DNA of 41,478 nucleotides, from contig JACRBM010000062.1 of the NCBI GenBank assembly GCA_016219275.1, forward strand, positions 1 through 41,478. The letters run 5' to 3'. The position numbers and the translations under genes were made by a program. This DNA is from Chloroflexota bacterium (GTDB lineage Bacteria > Chloroflexota > Anaerolineae > UBA4142). Each line of letters opens with the position of its first letter. Within the stretch, counting starts at the first letter, position 1. This document shows positions 6,824-17,500 of the stretch, one piece after another. Below the pieces are notes generated by a model. That model worked only from the letters and a program-made list of their open reading frames with translations. It made no database searches and was not told the origin of the DNA.

Positions 6824-9565
6824 ATGAGTATCAAGATCAGGATTCAACTAACCGTGATAACCGTTTTGTTCGCGGGTGGCATCATTTCGTTAACGGTCTT
6901 TATAACCTCCCGGCAAATGAACGCCAGTTTAGCCAGAGTGAATCTATACACCGAACTGGTCCGTAAGATTGCGGCATTGGATGTGCTCAGAGAAGAACTT
7001 TATTTCGATCCGCGAGAGCGAAGCCGTGAGCAGTGGCAAACCACTTACAACTCACTGGGAGTGCTTTTGGAAGCCATCCAGCCCGAAGATGCCGCCGAAA
7101 AATTCCGCGTGGCTTCCTTGCGCCAACACCATGGGGAATTGCGCCAGCTCTTCTCCCAATTGTTGACCGCGCGGACAAACTCTATCGAAAGCAGCTCCCT
7201 CCAGCAGGATGTGCAAGAACGATTGGCGAGTCTGTTCAATGTGAAATTTGCGGTCATGTTCGACCAAGTCTCCCGGTTAGTCGAAGAAAACCAAAAGAAA
7301 GTTGTGGCTTCTCAGCAAACAGCCAATTGGGTTGCACTATCGGTAGTCCTTGCTATGCTGATGCTGAGTGGGAGCGTCCTCCTTTTGACCAGCCATAGAA
7401 TTACCCAATCCTTCCAGAAATTGCGCGAAGGGACCAGTCTCATCAGCCGGGGCAACCTCAACCGCCGCGTTGAAATAAACGGCGCGGACGAAATCGCCGA
7501 CTTGGGTGAATCTTTCAATGCGATGGCACAACACCTGGAGCTAGATATCGCCGAGCGCGAGCGGGTGGAGGACAACCTCCGCGCGAGCGAAGCCCGCTTC
7601 CACACTCTGGTGGAGCAGGCAGCCGACGCCTTCTTTCTGCACGACACCCAGGGAACTATCCTGGACGTGAACCGTCAAGCCTGTGAAAGTTTGGGCTATA
7701 CGCGCGAGGAACTGATCGGGATGTCTCCGTTTGTTTTCGATGTGGATGTTGACCACTCCTCTACCGAACGACTTCAGGCGCGATTGGCTGCCGGCGAGGT
7801 GATTACGTTCGACACTCGTCACCGCCGGAAGGACGGGACCGTGTTCCCGGTTGAGGTTCGCATCAGCGCGCTCTGGGAGGGTGGACGACCGGTGGGCTTT
7901 TCCCTGGTCCGCGACGTCACCGAGCGCAAGCGCGCGGAGGAGGCGCTGAGAAATGTACTGCGCCACGCCCGCACCATTGTGATGCATGCCGAGGTGACCG
8001 CACCCGAAGATTGGGACCAGCACGAGCCGGAATGGGGCGCCGCGCATTATCATTGGGAATCACGCTTCTACGATAGTGAAGCGGCGCAGGAAGTGCTACC
8101 CCTCGAACTGCCGCCTGGAAAGGATTACCAGTATGGTTGGGGAGAAGCCAAACATTGCGATGACCTGGAACCGATGAGTCTGATCGCAGCCAGGGCTTTT
8201 GTCGCCGGTGCATCAAGCTGGAACCAAGAATTTCGCGCCATTGACCGATATGGTCGGTTGCACTGGTTCGCCCAAAGCGCCTCAATCAAACCTGCGGCTT
8301 ACGGGCGTTGGAGAGTGACGACGATCAACACAGACATCACCGAGCGCAAGCGCGCGGAGGAAGAGCTCGCGAGGCACCGCGAACATCTCGAAGAACTAGT
8401 AGCGGAACGCACCCAGCAATTACGGCACAGCGAAGAACACTACCGACGGCTGTTTGAAACCATGCTTCAAGGCGTAGTCTATCAGGATGCGAACGGAAAG
8501 ATCATCGCGATGAACCCGGCTACCGAGCGAATCCTGGGTGTGACCCCAGCCGACTTTCTGGGACAAACGTCGGTGGATCGCGAATCTTTGACGATCCGCG
8601 AAGATGGTTCACGCTTCCCCGGACTAGAACACCCGGCGATGATGACATTACAGACTGGACGCCAAGTGCAGGACGTGGTAATGGGAGTCTACAATCCGCG
8701 CGAGAAGGACTATCGTTGGATCACCATTAGCGCGGTGCCGATTTTTCGGCAAGGCGAAGACACCCCCTATCAAGTCTACACGCTCTTTGACGACATTACC
8801 GAGCGCAAGCGCGCCGACGAAGAGATCAGACGACTAAACCGGGATTTGCAAGACCGCGCCGTCGCGCTGGAAGCGGTGAACCAGGAACTGGAGGCGTTCG
8901 CCTACTCCGTCTCGCACGATCTGCGCGCGCCGTTGCGCCACATTGACGGGTTTTTGGAACTGTTCCAAAAACGAACCATCGCGACCCTGGATGAAAAGAG
9001 CCAACGTTATTTGGCGAACATTGCGGACGCTTCCAAGCGGATGGATACGTTGATTGACGATCTCCTTTCCTTTTCGCAAATGGGGCACAATAAAATGACC
9101 ATCTTGCGGGTGAACCTGGTAAGTCTGGTGCAGGACGTGATTCGAGAACTCGAGCCAGAGATGGCAGGCAGGAACATCCACTGGCGCATCGCCAATTTGC
9201 CGGTGGTCGTCGGTGATCGCGCCATGTTGCGGAACGTACTCTTCAACCTGATCTCGAACGCGTTGAAATTCACCAAGCCGCGTCGCCACGCCGAAATCGA
9301 AATCGGATACCAGCCGGGCAAAGATGCCGAGAGCGTGGTCTTTGTGCGCGATAATGGAGTGGGCTTTGATCCGCACTATGCCGACAAGTTGTTCGGGGTG
9401 TTTCAGCGTTTGCACCGGGCGGAAGAGTTTGAAGGCACGGGGATTGGACTGGCGAACGTTCGTCGGATCATCCAACGGCACGGCGGCAGAACCTGGGCAG
9501 AGGGACAGGTAGACCGCGGGGCGACGTTTTACTTTTCGCTCCCTCACACAGCACAAGGCGGGTAG
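6824..9565 (+). CDS. Membrane histidine kinase: TM-HAMP-PAS x3-HisKA-HATPase
   Basis: Sensor kinase of 913 residues. TM1 is near residues 5-25, TM2 at 169-189, and between them lies a ~140-residue helical extracytoplasmic sensor. Then HAMP (190-245), three PAS domains (~250-370, 376-513, 536-666; each linked by the DITERKRAE motif), HisKA (686-763; phospho-acceptor His698 in SVSHDLRAP) and HATPase_c (796-913; N box NLISNALKFT, G1 box DNGVGFD, G2 box GTGIGLANV). The ATG at 6824 is preferred over GTG 6812 because GGAG lies 7 nt upstream. It follows the substrate-binding gene by 11 nt and precedes a response regulator by 2 nt. Kinase type resembles phytochrome-like kinases that pair with Rcp1-like regulators. 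Confidence 0.92.
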   Translation: MSIKIRIQLTVITVLFAGGIISLTVFITSRQMNASLARVNLYTELVRKIAALDVLREELYFDPRERSREQWQTTYNSLGVLLEAIQPEDAAEKFRVASLRQHHGELRQLFSQLLTARTNSIESSSLQQDVQERLASLFNVKFAVMFDQVSRLVEENQKKVVASQQTANWVALSVVLAMLMLSGSVLLLTSHRITQSFQKLREGTSLISRGNLNRRVEINGADEIADLGESFNAMAQHLELDIAERERVEDNLRASEARFHTLVEQAADAFFLHDTQGTILDVNRQACESLGYTREELIGMSPFVFDVDVDHSSTERLQARLAAGEVITFDTRHRRKDGTVFPVEVRISALWEGGRPVGFSLVRDVTERKRAEEALRNVLRHARTIVMHAEVTAPEDWDQHEPEWGAAHYHWESRFYDSEAAQEVLPLELPPGKDYQYGWGEAKHCDDLEPMSLIAARAFVAGASSWNQEFRAIDRYGRLHWFAQSASIKPAAYGRWRVTTINTDITERKRAEEELARHREHLEELVAERTQQLRHSEEHYRRLFETMLQGVVYQDANGKIIAMNPATERILGVTPADFLGQTSVDRESLTIREDGSRFPGLEHPAMMTLQTGRQVQDVVMGVYNPREKDYRWITISAVPIFRQGEDTPYQVYTLFDDITERKRADEEIRRLNRDLQDRAVALEAVNQELEAFAYSVSHDLRAPLRHIDGFLELFQKRTIATLDEKSQRYLANIADASKRMDTLIDDLLSFSQMGHNKMTILRVNLVSLVQDVIRELEPEMAGRNIHWRIANLPVVVGDRAMLRNVLFNLISNALKFTKPRRHAEIEIGYQPGKDAESVVFVRDNGVGFDPHYADKLFGVFQRLHRAEEFEGTGIGLANVRRIIQRHGGRTWAEGQVDRGATFYFSLPHTAQGG

Positions 9566-9567
9566 GC

Positions 9568-10020
9568 ATGGAAACACTCCGGCGTATTCTCTTGGTCGAA
9601 GATGATCCAAAAGACATTGAGCTAATGCTCAACGCGCTCGGCGAATACAACCTGGCGAACGAGGTTGTCGTCGCGCGCGACGGCGTCGAAGCGCTGAATT
9701 ACTTGTACCGTAGAGAAATCTTCGCGCAGCGTCCCGAAGGCAAACCCGCGGTGATTCTGCTCGATCTCAAAATGCCGAAGCTCGATGGCATCCAGGTTTT
9801 GCGGCAACTCAAATCGGACGAACAGATGCGTTCGGTACCGGTGGTCATCCTGACCTCCTCGCGCACCGCGCGCGATTTGGACGATTGCTACCAACTCGGC
9901 GTCAATGCCTACGTCGTGAAACCAGTGCGCTTTACGGAATTTGTACTAGCGGTCAAGGCAATCGGTGTGTTTTGGGTGTTGATCAACGAACCACCGCCCG
10001 GCAGTTTACCGAAACAATGA
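9568..10020 (+). CDS. Single-domain response regulator (Rcp1-like)
   Basis: CheY-like receiver of 150 residues with no output domain. The acidic pocket (VEDD near residues 10-13), phospho-acceptor Asp66 (LLDLKMPK), a Thr/Ser at ILTSS and Lys in VVKPVR are all present. The longer alpha4-beta5 region and C-terminal extension match Rcp1-type regulators of PAS/phytochrome kinases. It starts 2 nt after the kinase stop, so it is the cognate partner. Its target is unknown; the downstream HD-GYP protein has no receiver, so signalling would need an intermediate. The 119-bp mobile element is inserted exactly at its stop codon. Confidence 0.92.
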   Translation: METLRRILLVEDDPKDIELMLNALGEYNLANEVVVARDGVEALNYLYRREIFAQRPEGKPAVILLDLKMPKLDGIQVLRQLKSDEQMRSVPVVILTSSRTARDLDDCYQLGVNAYVVKPVRFTEFVLAVKAIGVFWVLINEPPPGSLPKQ

Positions 10021-10027
10021 ACGGGTC

Positions 10028-10146
10028 GGGTGTGCGTCAAGTTTTTGGGTGGTGAAAAAACCTTGCGCAGGTTGAACGGCAATCAAATTTGATTTGTCGT
10101 CAAAACCTTCGCAAGGTTGAGTGTTCCAAAATTCCAACGGACACCC
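10028..10146 (+). mobile_element. 119-bp MITE-like element, copy A
   Basis: The left end is GGGTGTGCGTCAA. The right end is a degraded copy of its complement, ending GGACACCC. It is flanked by a perfect 9-bp duplication GAACGGGTC (10019-10027 and 10147-10155). It matches copy B (39646-39764, opposite orientation) at about 113 of 119 positions, with the same length. Inside are two AACCTT-N3-AAGGTT hairpins. There is no coding capacity, so transposition in trans by an unseen transposase is inferred. Confidence 0.9.
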
Positions 10147-10190
10147 GAACGGGTCATGCGACTTGCGACGAGCAAGAGGATTGGCATAAA

Positions 10191-11126
10191 ATGGGCAACT
10201 TGATTCGCATTCTACATTTGGAAAATGATGCTGGAGACTTGGAACTTGTGCGGGCAACGCTAGAATCATCCGACCTGACGTGTCAAATCACCGCGGTTCA
10301 GACGCGTGACGAATTCAGCCAAGCGTTGAGCCAGGGTGGGTACGATGTCATCTTCGCGGATTATCGGTTGCCGGGGTACGACGGCAGGTCCGCGTTGCGG
10401 TTGACGCTGGAACGTTGTCCCGAAGTGCCCTTTATCTTCGTCTCCGGCACGATTGGCGAAGACGCGGCGATCAACGGTCTGACGGACGGCGCAACCGATT
10501 ATGTGCTCAAGCAAAAACTGTCGCGCCTCGTGCCGGCGGTCACACGCGCGCTGCGCGAAGCGGAGAACCGGCGCGCGCGCAAACGCGCGGAAGAATCGCT
10601 GAAAAAACAGTACTCCACTTTGCGAAGTATTATTGACAGCACGAACGCGCTCATCTTTTCAGTAGACCAACAATATCGTTACACAAGCTTCAACAAGGGA
10701 CATGCCGCAGTGATGCACGCGCTGTACGGAGCGGAAATCGAAACGGGGCGCAGTATATTGGGTTATATGACTGTAACGGTGGATCGCGAGATCGCACACC
10801 GCAACTTGGATCGGGCGCTCGCTGGAGAGCAACTGGTGGAGGAAGCCTACTCGGGTGAAGAACTCAAGTCGCGGCGTTATTTTCAAGTTTCGCACAGTCC
10901 CATCAAAACCGAAATGGACGAGGTCATCGGCGTTGCCGTTATTTCGCAAGACCTGACCGAACGCAAACACGCCGAAGAGAAAATCAAACATCAACTCAAT
11001 GAACTCCAGCGTTGGCACGATGTTACGCTTAACCGGGAAGGACGCGTTCAAGAGCTCAAGCACGAGGTCAACCAGTTGTGCGCTCGGCTCGGTGAACCGC
11101 TTCGTTACCCTAGTCAGGCAGGGTGA
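10191..11126 (+). CDS. Receiver-PAS response regulator with coiled-coil tail
   Basis: Protein of 311 residues: receiver (1-125; phospho-acceptor Asp57 in FADYRLPG, SGT switch and Lys in VLKQKL), PAS (about 140-265, closing with DLTERKHAE) and a short helical C-terminus (270-305). It has no kinase, DNA-binding or cyclase domain, so it is an adaptor-type regulator. ATG 10191 follows AGAGGA by about 10 nt and starts the receiver fold directly. Removing the MITE brings this gene to within about 50 bp of the upstream regulator, so the two were probably co-transcribed from one promoter. Confidence 0.88.
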   Translation: MGNLIRILHLENDAGDLELVRATLESSDLTCQITAVQTRDEFSQALSQGGYDVIFADYRLPGYDGRSALRLTLERCPEVPFIFVSGTIGEDAAINGLTDGATDYVLKQKLSRLVPAVTRALREAENRRARKRAEESLKKQYSTLRSIIDSTNALIFSVDQQYRYTSFNKGHAAVMHALYGAEIETGRSILGYMTVTVDREIAHRNLDRALAGEQLVEEAYSGEELKSRRYFQVSHSPIKTEMDEVIGVAVISQDLTERKHAEEKIKHQLNELQRWHDVTLNREGRVQELKHEVNQLCARLGEPLRYPSQAG

Positions 11127-11140
11127 GTTGCGCGAACAGT

Positions 11141-11191
11141 ACGGGCACGATAATCGCTACCATCGCCAAATCGTTTTCGCCCGTTTTTTTT
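11141..11191 (+). terminator. Possible weak terminator
   Basis: ACGGGC (11141-11146) and GCCCGT (11179-11184) can pair, followed by T8. The loop is long, so the call is weak. The remaining DNA to 11296 shows no gene. Confidence 0.35.
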
Positions 11192-11296
11192 ATCCGCGCA
11201 TAACCCGAATCTCCGCTAATTTTTAATTTCATTCGCGTTACACTTGCCCTGGCGGGAACGCAAGTGCCAGGCTTCGCGTTATTCGCGGATGAATTT

Positions 11297-11488
11297 ATGA
11301 TTTTGGCGACGGTGTTGGATCATGAGTGGAGTTTGTTTACGCTGGGAAAGCAGCCGAATTGCCAAGATGCCACAAGAGCGTTAGAAATTATTGCCGGGCG
11401 CGGCTTGACCGGTGGTGTCATGCCGTAGTACGTTTCCGAAGAAAACATTCGGACAATGCTCGAAACTGTGGACGAGTTTGTAAGTTAG
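11297..11488 (+). pseudogene. Gene remnant with in-frame TAG
   Basis: From ATG 11297 the frame reads 43 sensible codons, then TAG (11426-11428), then 19 more codons in the same frame (YVSEENIRTMLETVDEFVS) to a TAG at 11486. Both halves look like ordinary soluble-protein sequence, and the last segment has an amphipathic helix typical of a C-terminus. I do not recognise the family. The likeliest reading is the decayed 3' end of an older gene left between two signalling genes. Confidence 0.45.
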
Positions 11489-11520
11489 CGAAATTGACGT
11501 GACTGAGAAAGAGAAACCGT

Positions 11521-14500
11521 ATGTCTGAGATGACGACCATATCAAAGGCGGACCTTGCCAATCTGGAAGAACGCGTCGAGCGGCTCGCGTCCGATAAAGC
11601 ATATCTTCAGTTGACGATCCAACTGATGAACAAGATGAGCGCCGTGTCGGGTCTCGCGAACACCATCGAGACCATGTTGAAATCGGTGAGTGACGTGATT
11701 GGCGGCGTCAATCTCATTCTGTACTATGTGATTGACGGCGGCGTCTACTATGCGGATGTCTATGGCGACACAAAGAAACTCGATGCCGTTGACGATGAGC
11801 GCGTGAAAAAGGTTATGGACACGCGCGAGCCAATCGAGTACGCCCACGAGTTCAGCGATGGCAAGTTGATGACGCCCGAGTCTTCCAAGGCGTACACGTG
11901 GATCGCGCCGCTTCTTGTCGAAGCGGAATTGATCGGCGTGTTCAAGTTGGAGAGTCTGCCCATCGCGGTGCGCGAATTATCGCGACAGTTGCCGACCTTC
12001 TTCAATTACGCCGCGTTGGTTCTGAAAAACGAGATCCTGGGATACACGCGACTCCAAAAAGATGACAATGACCTCGCACAAGAAATGTCGGCACGCAAAC
12101 AGGTGGAGGCAGAACTGCATTGGGCGAATCAAGCCCTGGAAGACCGCGTCGTGGCACGCATCGCCGAATTGCAAACTGCCAACGCGCAACTCGAGGAGAA
12201 TGAAAAGCAGATCACCGCGCTGCTCGACAAGTCGGAGCAATCGCGTCGCGCGTTGTTGAACATCCTGGAGGACGAAAGGCAGTTGGAAATGGCGCTGCGC
12301 CGCGAGCGCGCGCTCCTCAGTCGCATCATGGAGACAAGTCCGGTTGGCATCACGATGGTGGATCGCGACGGGCAAATCACGTTTGCTAATCCGCAAGCCG
12401 AGCGCGTGTTGGACTTGCCGAAAGAGGAAATCACTCAGCGCGCCTACAATGCGCCGTCTTGGTTCATCACGGATTACGATGGCAATCCTTTCCCCGATGA
12501 AAAACTTCCGTTCCGCCAAGTCATGTCCACGGGCAAACCAGTCCTGGATGTTCAACACACCATCATCTGGTCCAACGGGCGTCACGTCTTTCTTTCCATC
12601 AATGGCGCGCCGATCCTGGACCAAGCCGGCAAAGTCGAAAGTGTCGTCCTCACCGTCGCCGACATTACCGAACGCCACCGCGCCGAGGTGGAGATCAAAC
12701 GGCTTAACCGGGTCTACGCGGTTCTCAGCAATATCAACCAGATGATTGTGCGGACACGTGACCCGCAACAACTTTTCGAAGAGACCTGCCGGATTGCGGT
12801 GGAGGACGGCGAGTTCCGACTTGCGTGGATCGGACAGTACGACGATCAGACCCAGCAGATCCATGTTTCCGCACATCATGGACATAGCGATGGTTTTCTT
12901 GAACATGTTCAACGCGTCCGTTTGAGTGAAACCCCAACGCGCGCCGATCCGACCGCGACCGCGATTCGTGAGAATCGTTGTTTCCTTTCGAATGATATCG
13001 AACGCGAGGACGGCGCGGCGCTCTGGCGCAACGAGGCGCTCACGCGCGGCTATCGTTCCTGTGCTATCCTGCCGCTCCAAGTGTTTGATCGTGTCTGGGG
13101 CGCGGTTCATCTTTACGCGCCAGTTCCCGGATTCTTCGACGATCAAGAAATGTCGTTGCTGACGGAAATGGCGGCAGACCTGGGCTATGCGGTTGAATCG
13201 TTGCAACGCGACGAGCAACGCCGGCAAGCCGAACAAGCGTTGCGCGAGAGCGAAGAAAAATATCGCACCATCATCGAACAATCGGCAGAAGGCGTTACGC
13301 TGAATGATGAAGCCGGCAACATTGTAGAATGGAATCAAGCGAACGAGAGAATGACGGGTTTGAAGCAGAGCCAAGTCCTGGGGATACCCCTTTGGGATAT
13401 GATGATGAAAATCATCGCCCCGGATCGAGCAACCGTGCAGCGACGCGAATTTCTCAAATCCGCTGTGCTAGAAGCGCTACAAACTGGCAAGTCCTCCTTG
13501 TTTGCCGCGCCGATCGAGGCGGAGTTTTATCCACCGCCAAGCAAAGAAAAGCATTACCTTCACCAAACAATCTTCCCCATCAAAACAGAAAAGGGTTATC
13601 GCATTGCCACCCTGACCGAGGACATCACCGAACGCAAGCGAGTGGAACAGGAACTGCGAGAGACCAACGAACTTCTTCGCGCGATTATCGAGGCAGCTCC
13701 AACCGCGATCATCGGTTTGGACTTGGAAGGAAGAGTTCACACCGTTTGGAATCCTGCGGCTGAAAAGATGCTCGGCTGGAGCGCTCAAGAAGCGATGGGC
13801 AATTTCCTTCCCAGCGTACCGGTGGAAAAAGAGGATGAATTCCGGCGATTTCGCGATTTGATCCGAAGCGGTCAGACTCTGAACGGTATCGAAGTCCAAC
13901 GACAAAAACGTGATGGCACGCCGATTGACTATAGCATTTATGCGTCAGCATTGCATAACCCAGAGGGACAGATTACCGGAAACGTCGCCGTGTTGGTGGA
14001 CATCACCGAACGCAAGCGCGCGGACAATGCGTTGCGCGAGAGCGAGCAAAAATTCCGCGGCTTTGTCGAAAGTTCATCCGAGGGATTCACGTTGGTGGAC
14101 GAGCAAGGCACGATCATCGAGTGGAACCATGCGCGCGAGAAAATAACCGGTTTGCCGGCAAGTCAAGTGCTCGGTAAAGCATACTGGGATGTTCAGTACC
14201 AAATGCTCCCACGGGAATGGCAGACGCCTGAACGTCACGCGCGTAACAAACAAATCGTGTTGGATGCGCTGCAGACTGGTCAATCGCCTATCTTTGCAAA
14301 AGTGATCGAAGCCGAAGTGATGCGGCAAGATGGCACACGTCAATTTATTCAGCAGACCATCTTCCCGATCAAGACCGACAAGGGCTATCGGATCGGTTCG
14401 GTGACGAGTAACATCACCGAACGCAAGCGCGCCGAGCAAGAACGTCTGGCGCATCTGCGATTCTTTGAATGTATGGATCAGATCAATCGGGCGATGCAAG

Positions 14501-17500
14501 GGACGAATGATCTTGAGCAGATGATGCGCGATGTACTCGACGCGACACTGGCGATCTTTGATTGCGACCGCGCGTGGCTGGTTTACCCGTGTGACCCGGA
14601 AGCAACATTGTGGCAAGTGCCAATGGAGCGCACTCGACCGGAATATCCCAGTGTTCTTCCGCTGGGGGTTGAACTGCCGATGGATCCCGCTGGCGCAACG
14701 GTGTTTCGAATTTTGAGAGGCGCGACGGGTCCAGTGAAATTCGGTCCGAGGTCTGAGCGCCCAGTGCCGGTAGAGATAGCGCAAGGTTTCAGTGTTCAAT
14801 CCTTCATCGCGATGGCGATTTATCCCAAGGTCGGCAAACCCTGGGTGTTCGGACTCCACCAGTGTTCGTACCCCCGTGTCTGGACAGCGGAAGAGGAGCG
14901 CCTGTTTCAAGAGATCGGCAGGCGGTTGAGCGACGCTTTAAGCAGTTTGTTGATGTATCGTGATCTCCAAGAAAGCGAAGCGAAATTTTCGACCGCGTTC
15001 CGTTCCAGTCCGTCCGCTCTGTCGGTTTCCTCAGCGCAAAACCGGATTTATCTTGACGTGAACGAAAGTTTCTTGCAGGCGACCGGCTACACGCGAGCGC
15101 AAGTCCTGGGTCACACCTCCGCCGAGTTGAACCTGTGGGCTGTACCGGAGCAAGCCGAGCAGTACCGGCGATTGTTCCAAGAACACGGTAGCGTACACAA
15201 TTTCGAATATGAGTTTCGACGCCAGACAGGCGAAGTGGGATATGCACTGGTGTCGGCGACGCTCATCACACTCGGCGGAGAAATATGCATTCTGGCGCAA
15301 TCCAACGATATCACCGAGCGCAATCGCGCGGAGCAGGAGCACCTCGCGCATTTGCGGTTCCTGGAAAGCATGGATCAGATCAATCGAGCGATACAGGGTA
15401 CGAACGATCTTGAGGAGATGATGGGTAATGTGCTCGACGTGGTGCTTTCGATCTTTGATTGCGACCGGGCATGGCTCCTCTATCCGTGCGATCCGGATGC
15501 GCCGTCGTTTCGGGTACCAATGGAAATCACCAAGCCCGAATATCCCGGCGCCAAGTTCTTGAATGTGGACGTGCCGATGTCCCCCGGCGAAGCGCAGAAT
15601 ATGCGGGAAGCTCTGGAGTCGGATACCCCAGTGATTTACACCGCCGGGACGGAAAGACCAATCTCGACTGCCAAGCAATTTGGCGTTCAGTCCCAGATGT
15701 TTGTTCCGGTTTATCCCAAGGTCGGCAAGCCCTGGGTGTTCGGGTTGCATCAGTGTTCTTACCCACGCGTTTGGACCCCGGAGGAGGAGCGGCTGTTTCA
15801 AGAGATCGGCAGACGGCTGACCGATGGCTTGACCAGTCTGTTGGCACACCGCGATCTGCAAGACAGCGAAGCGAAATTCTCGATGGCGTTTCGTTCGAGT
15901 CCGACGGCTTTGTCGGTCAGTTCAGCGAAAAGCCGGATTTATCTTGACGTGAACGAAAGTTTTTTGCAAGCAACCGGCTACGCGCGAGCAGAGGTCGTGG
16001 GACACACCTCCGCCGAGTTGAACCTGTGGGCTGAACCTGAGCAAAGAGCGCGATACCGCCAACTGTTAGAAGAACACGGCAGTGTACACAATTTCGAATG
16101 TGCGTTTCGGCGCAAGAATGGCGAAGTGGGATATGCAATGGTGTCGGCGACGCTCATCACACTCGGCGGAGAGACCTGTATTCTGGCGCAATCCAGCGAC
16201 ATTACCGAACGCAAGCGCGCCGAGGAAGCGCTGCGCGAAAGCGAAGAACGCTTCTCGACCGTCTTTCGCCTCAGTCCCGTCGCGATCAGCATCGTGCGCG
16301 CCGCGGATGGACGCTTTGTTGATGTCAATGATGTATTCGTCAAAACATCGGGTTACACACGCGAGGAAATCGTCGGCCGGACATCGGACCAACTTGAACT
16401 ATGGGCGAATCCCGAAAATCACGCGGCAAAGATCAGAGAACTGGACGAGCATAACGCGGTGGACACGTTCGAATTCAAAGCCCGCACCAAGTCGGGCGAG
16501 ATCAAGATTGGTCTTGCCGCGACAGCGCCGATAGACCTGGGTGGGGAAAAACATTTTCTGTCGCTCATCCACGACATCACCGACCGCAAGAGCGCGGAGG
16601 AAACGCTGCGGCAACAAGGCGCGGCGCTCGAAGCCGCCGCGAATGGCATCGTCATCACCGATCGTCAGGGCGTCATTCGCTGGGTCAACCCTGCCTTTAC
16701 GCGCTTGACGGGCTTTACCGCCGAAGAGTCAATTGGTCAGAATCCGCGCATTTGGCAATCCGGCAAACATGACGGTGCATTTTTCAAGAATCTTTGGGAC
16801 ACGATTCTCGCGGGTCAGGTCTGGCGCGGCGAGATTATCAATCGCCGCAAGGACGGGTCGTTGTACACGGAAGAAATGACGATCACGCCCGTGCGCCAAG
16901 TTGAGGGCGAGATCACTCACTTTATCGCCATCAAGCAGAATATCAGCGAGCGCAAGCAACACGAGGACGAACGCGAAGCAATCATCCGGATTTCCAATGC
17001 CTTGCGCACCTCGCCCACCCGCTCGGAGATGCTCCCCGTGCTCCTCGATCAATTGAACGATCTGTTCCATTCGGACGGCGCGACCTTGGCGATGCAAGAC
17101 CCGGTGACCGGAGAAATCGTCATCGAACTGGGGCGAAGCATCGTCGGGAGAAATTTCACCGGCGCGCGCCTTGCGCCTGGTCAGGGTGTCAGCGCGTTGG
17201 TCATTGCAAGCGGCAAACCCTATCTCAATAACGATGTGCGGAATGATCCGCGTTTTGTCCCGCTTGATCAGCTCGGCGAAGCCCACGCCGTGGCTTGCGC
17301 GCCGCTCATCACCCAGGACCATACCATTGGCGCGCTCTGGATCGTCCGTCAGAGTAGCATTACTGAAAATGAGTTGCGTCTGCTTGTGGCAATCGCGGAC
17401 ATTGCCGCAAACGCGATTCACCGCACCACACTCCACGAACAAACCGAACAGCAACTGCGTCGTTTGACCGCGCTGCATCAAATTGATAACGCGATCAGCG

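Noticed and set aside
11977-13374. 465-residue minus-strand frame opposite the PAS/GAF gene
   Set aside because: Antisense of conserved PAS and GAF domains; no recognisable fold.
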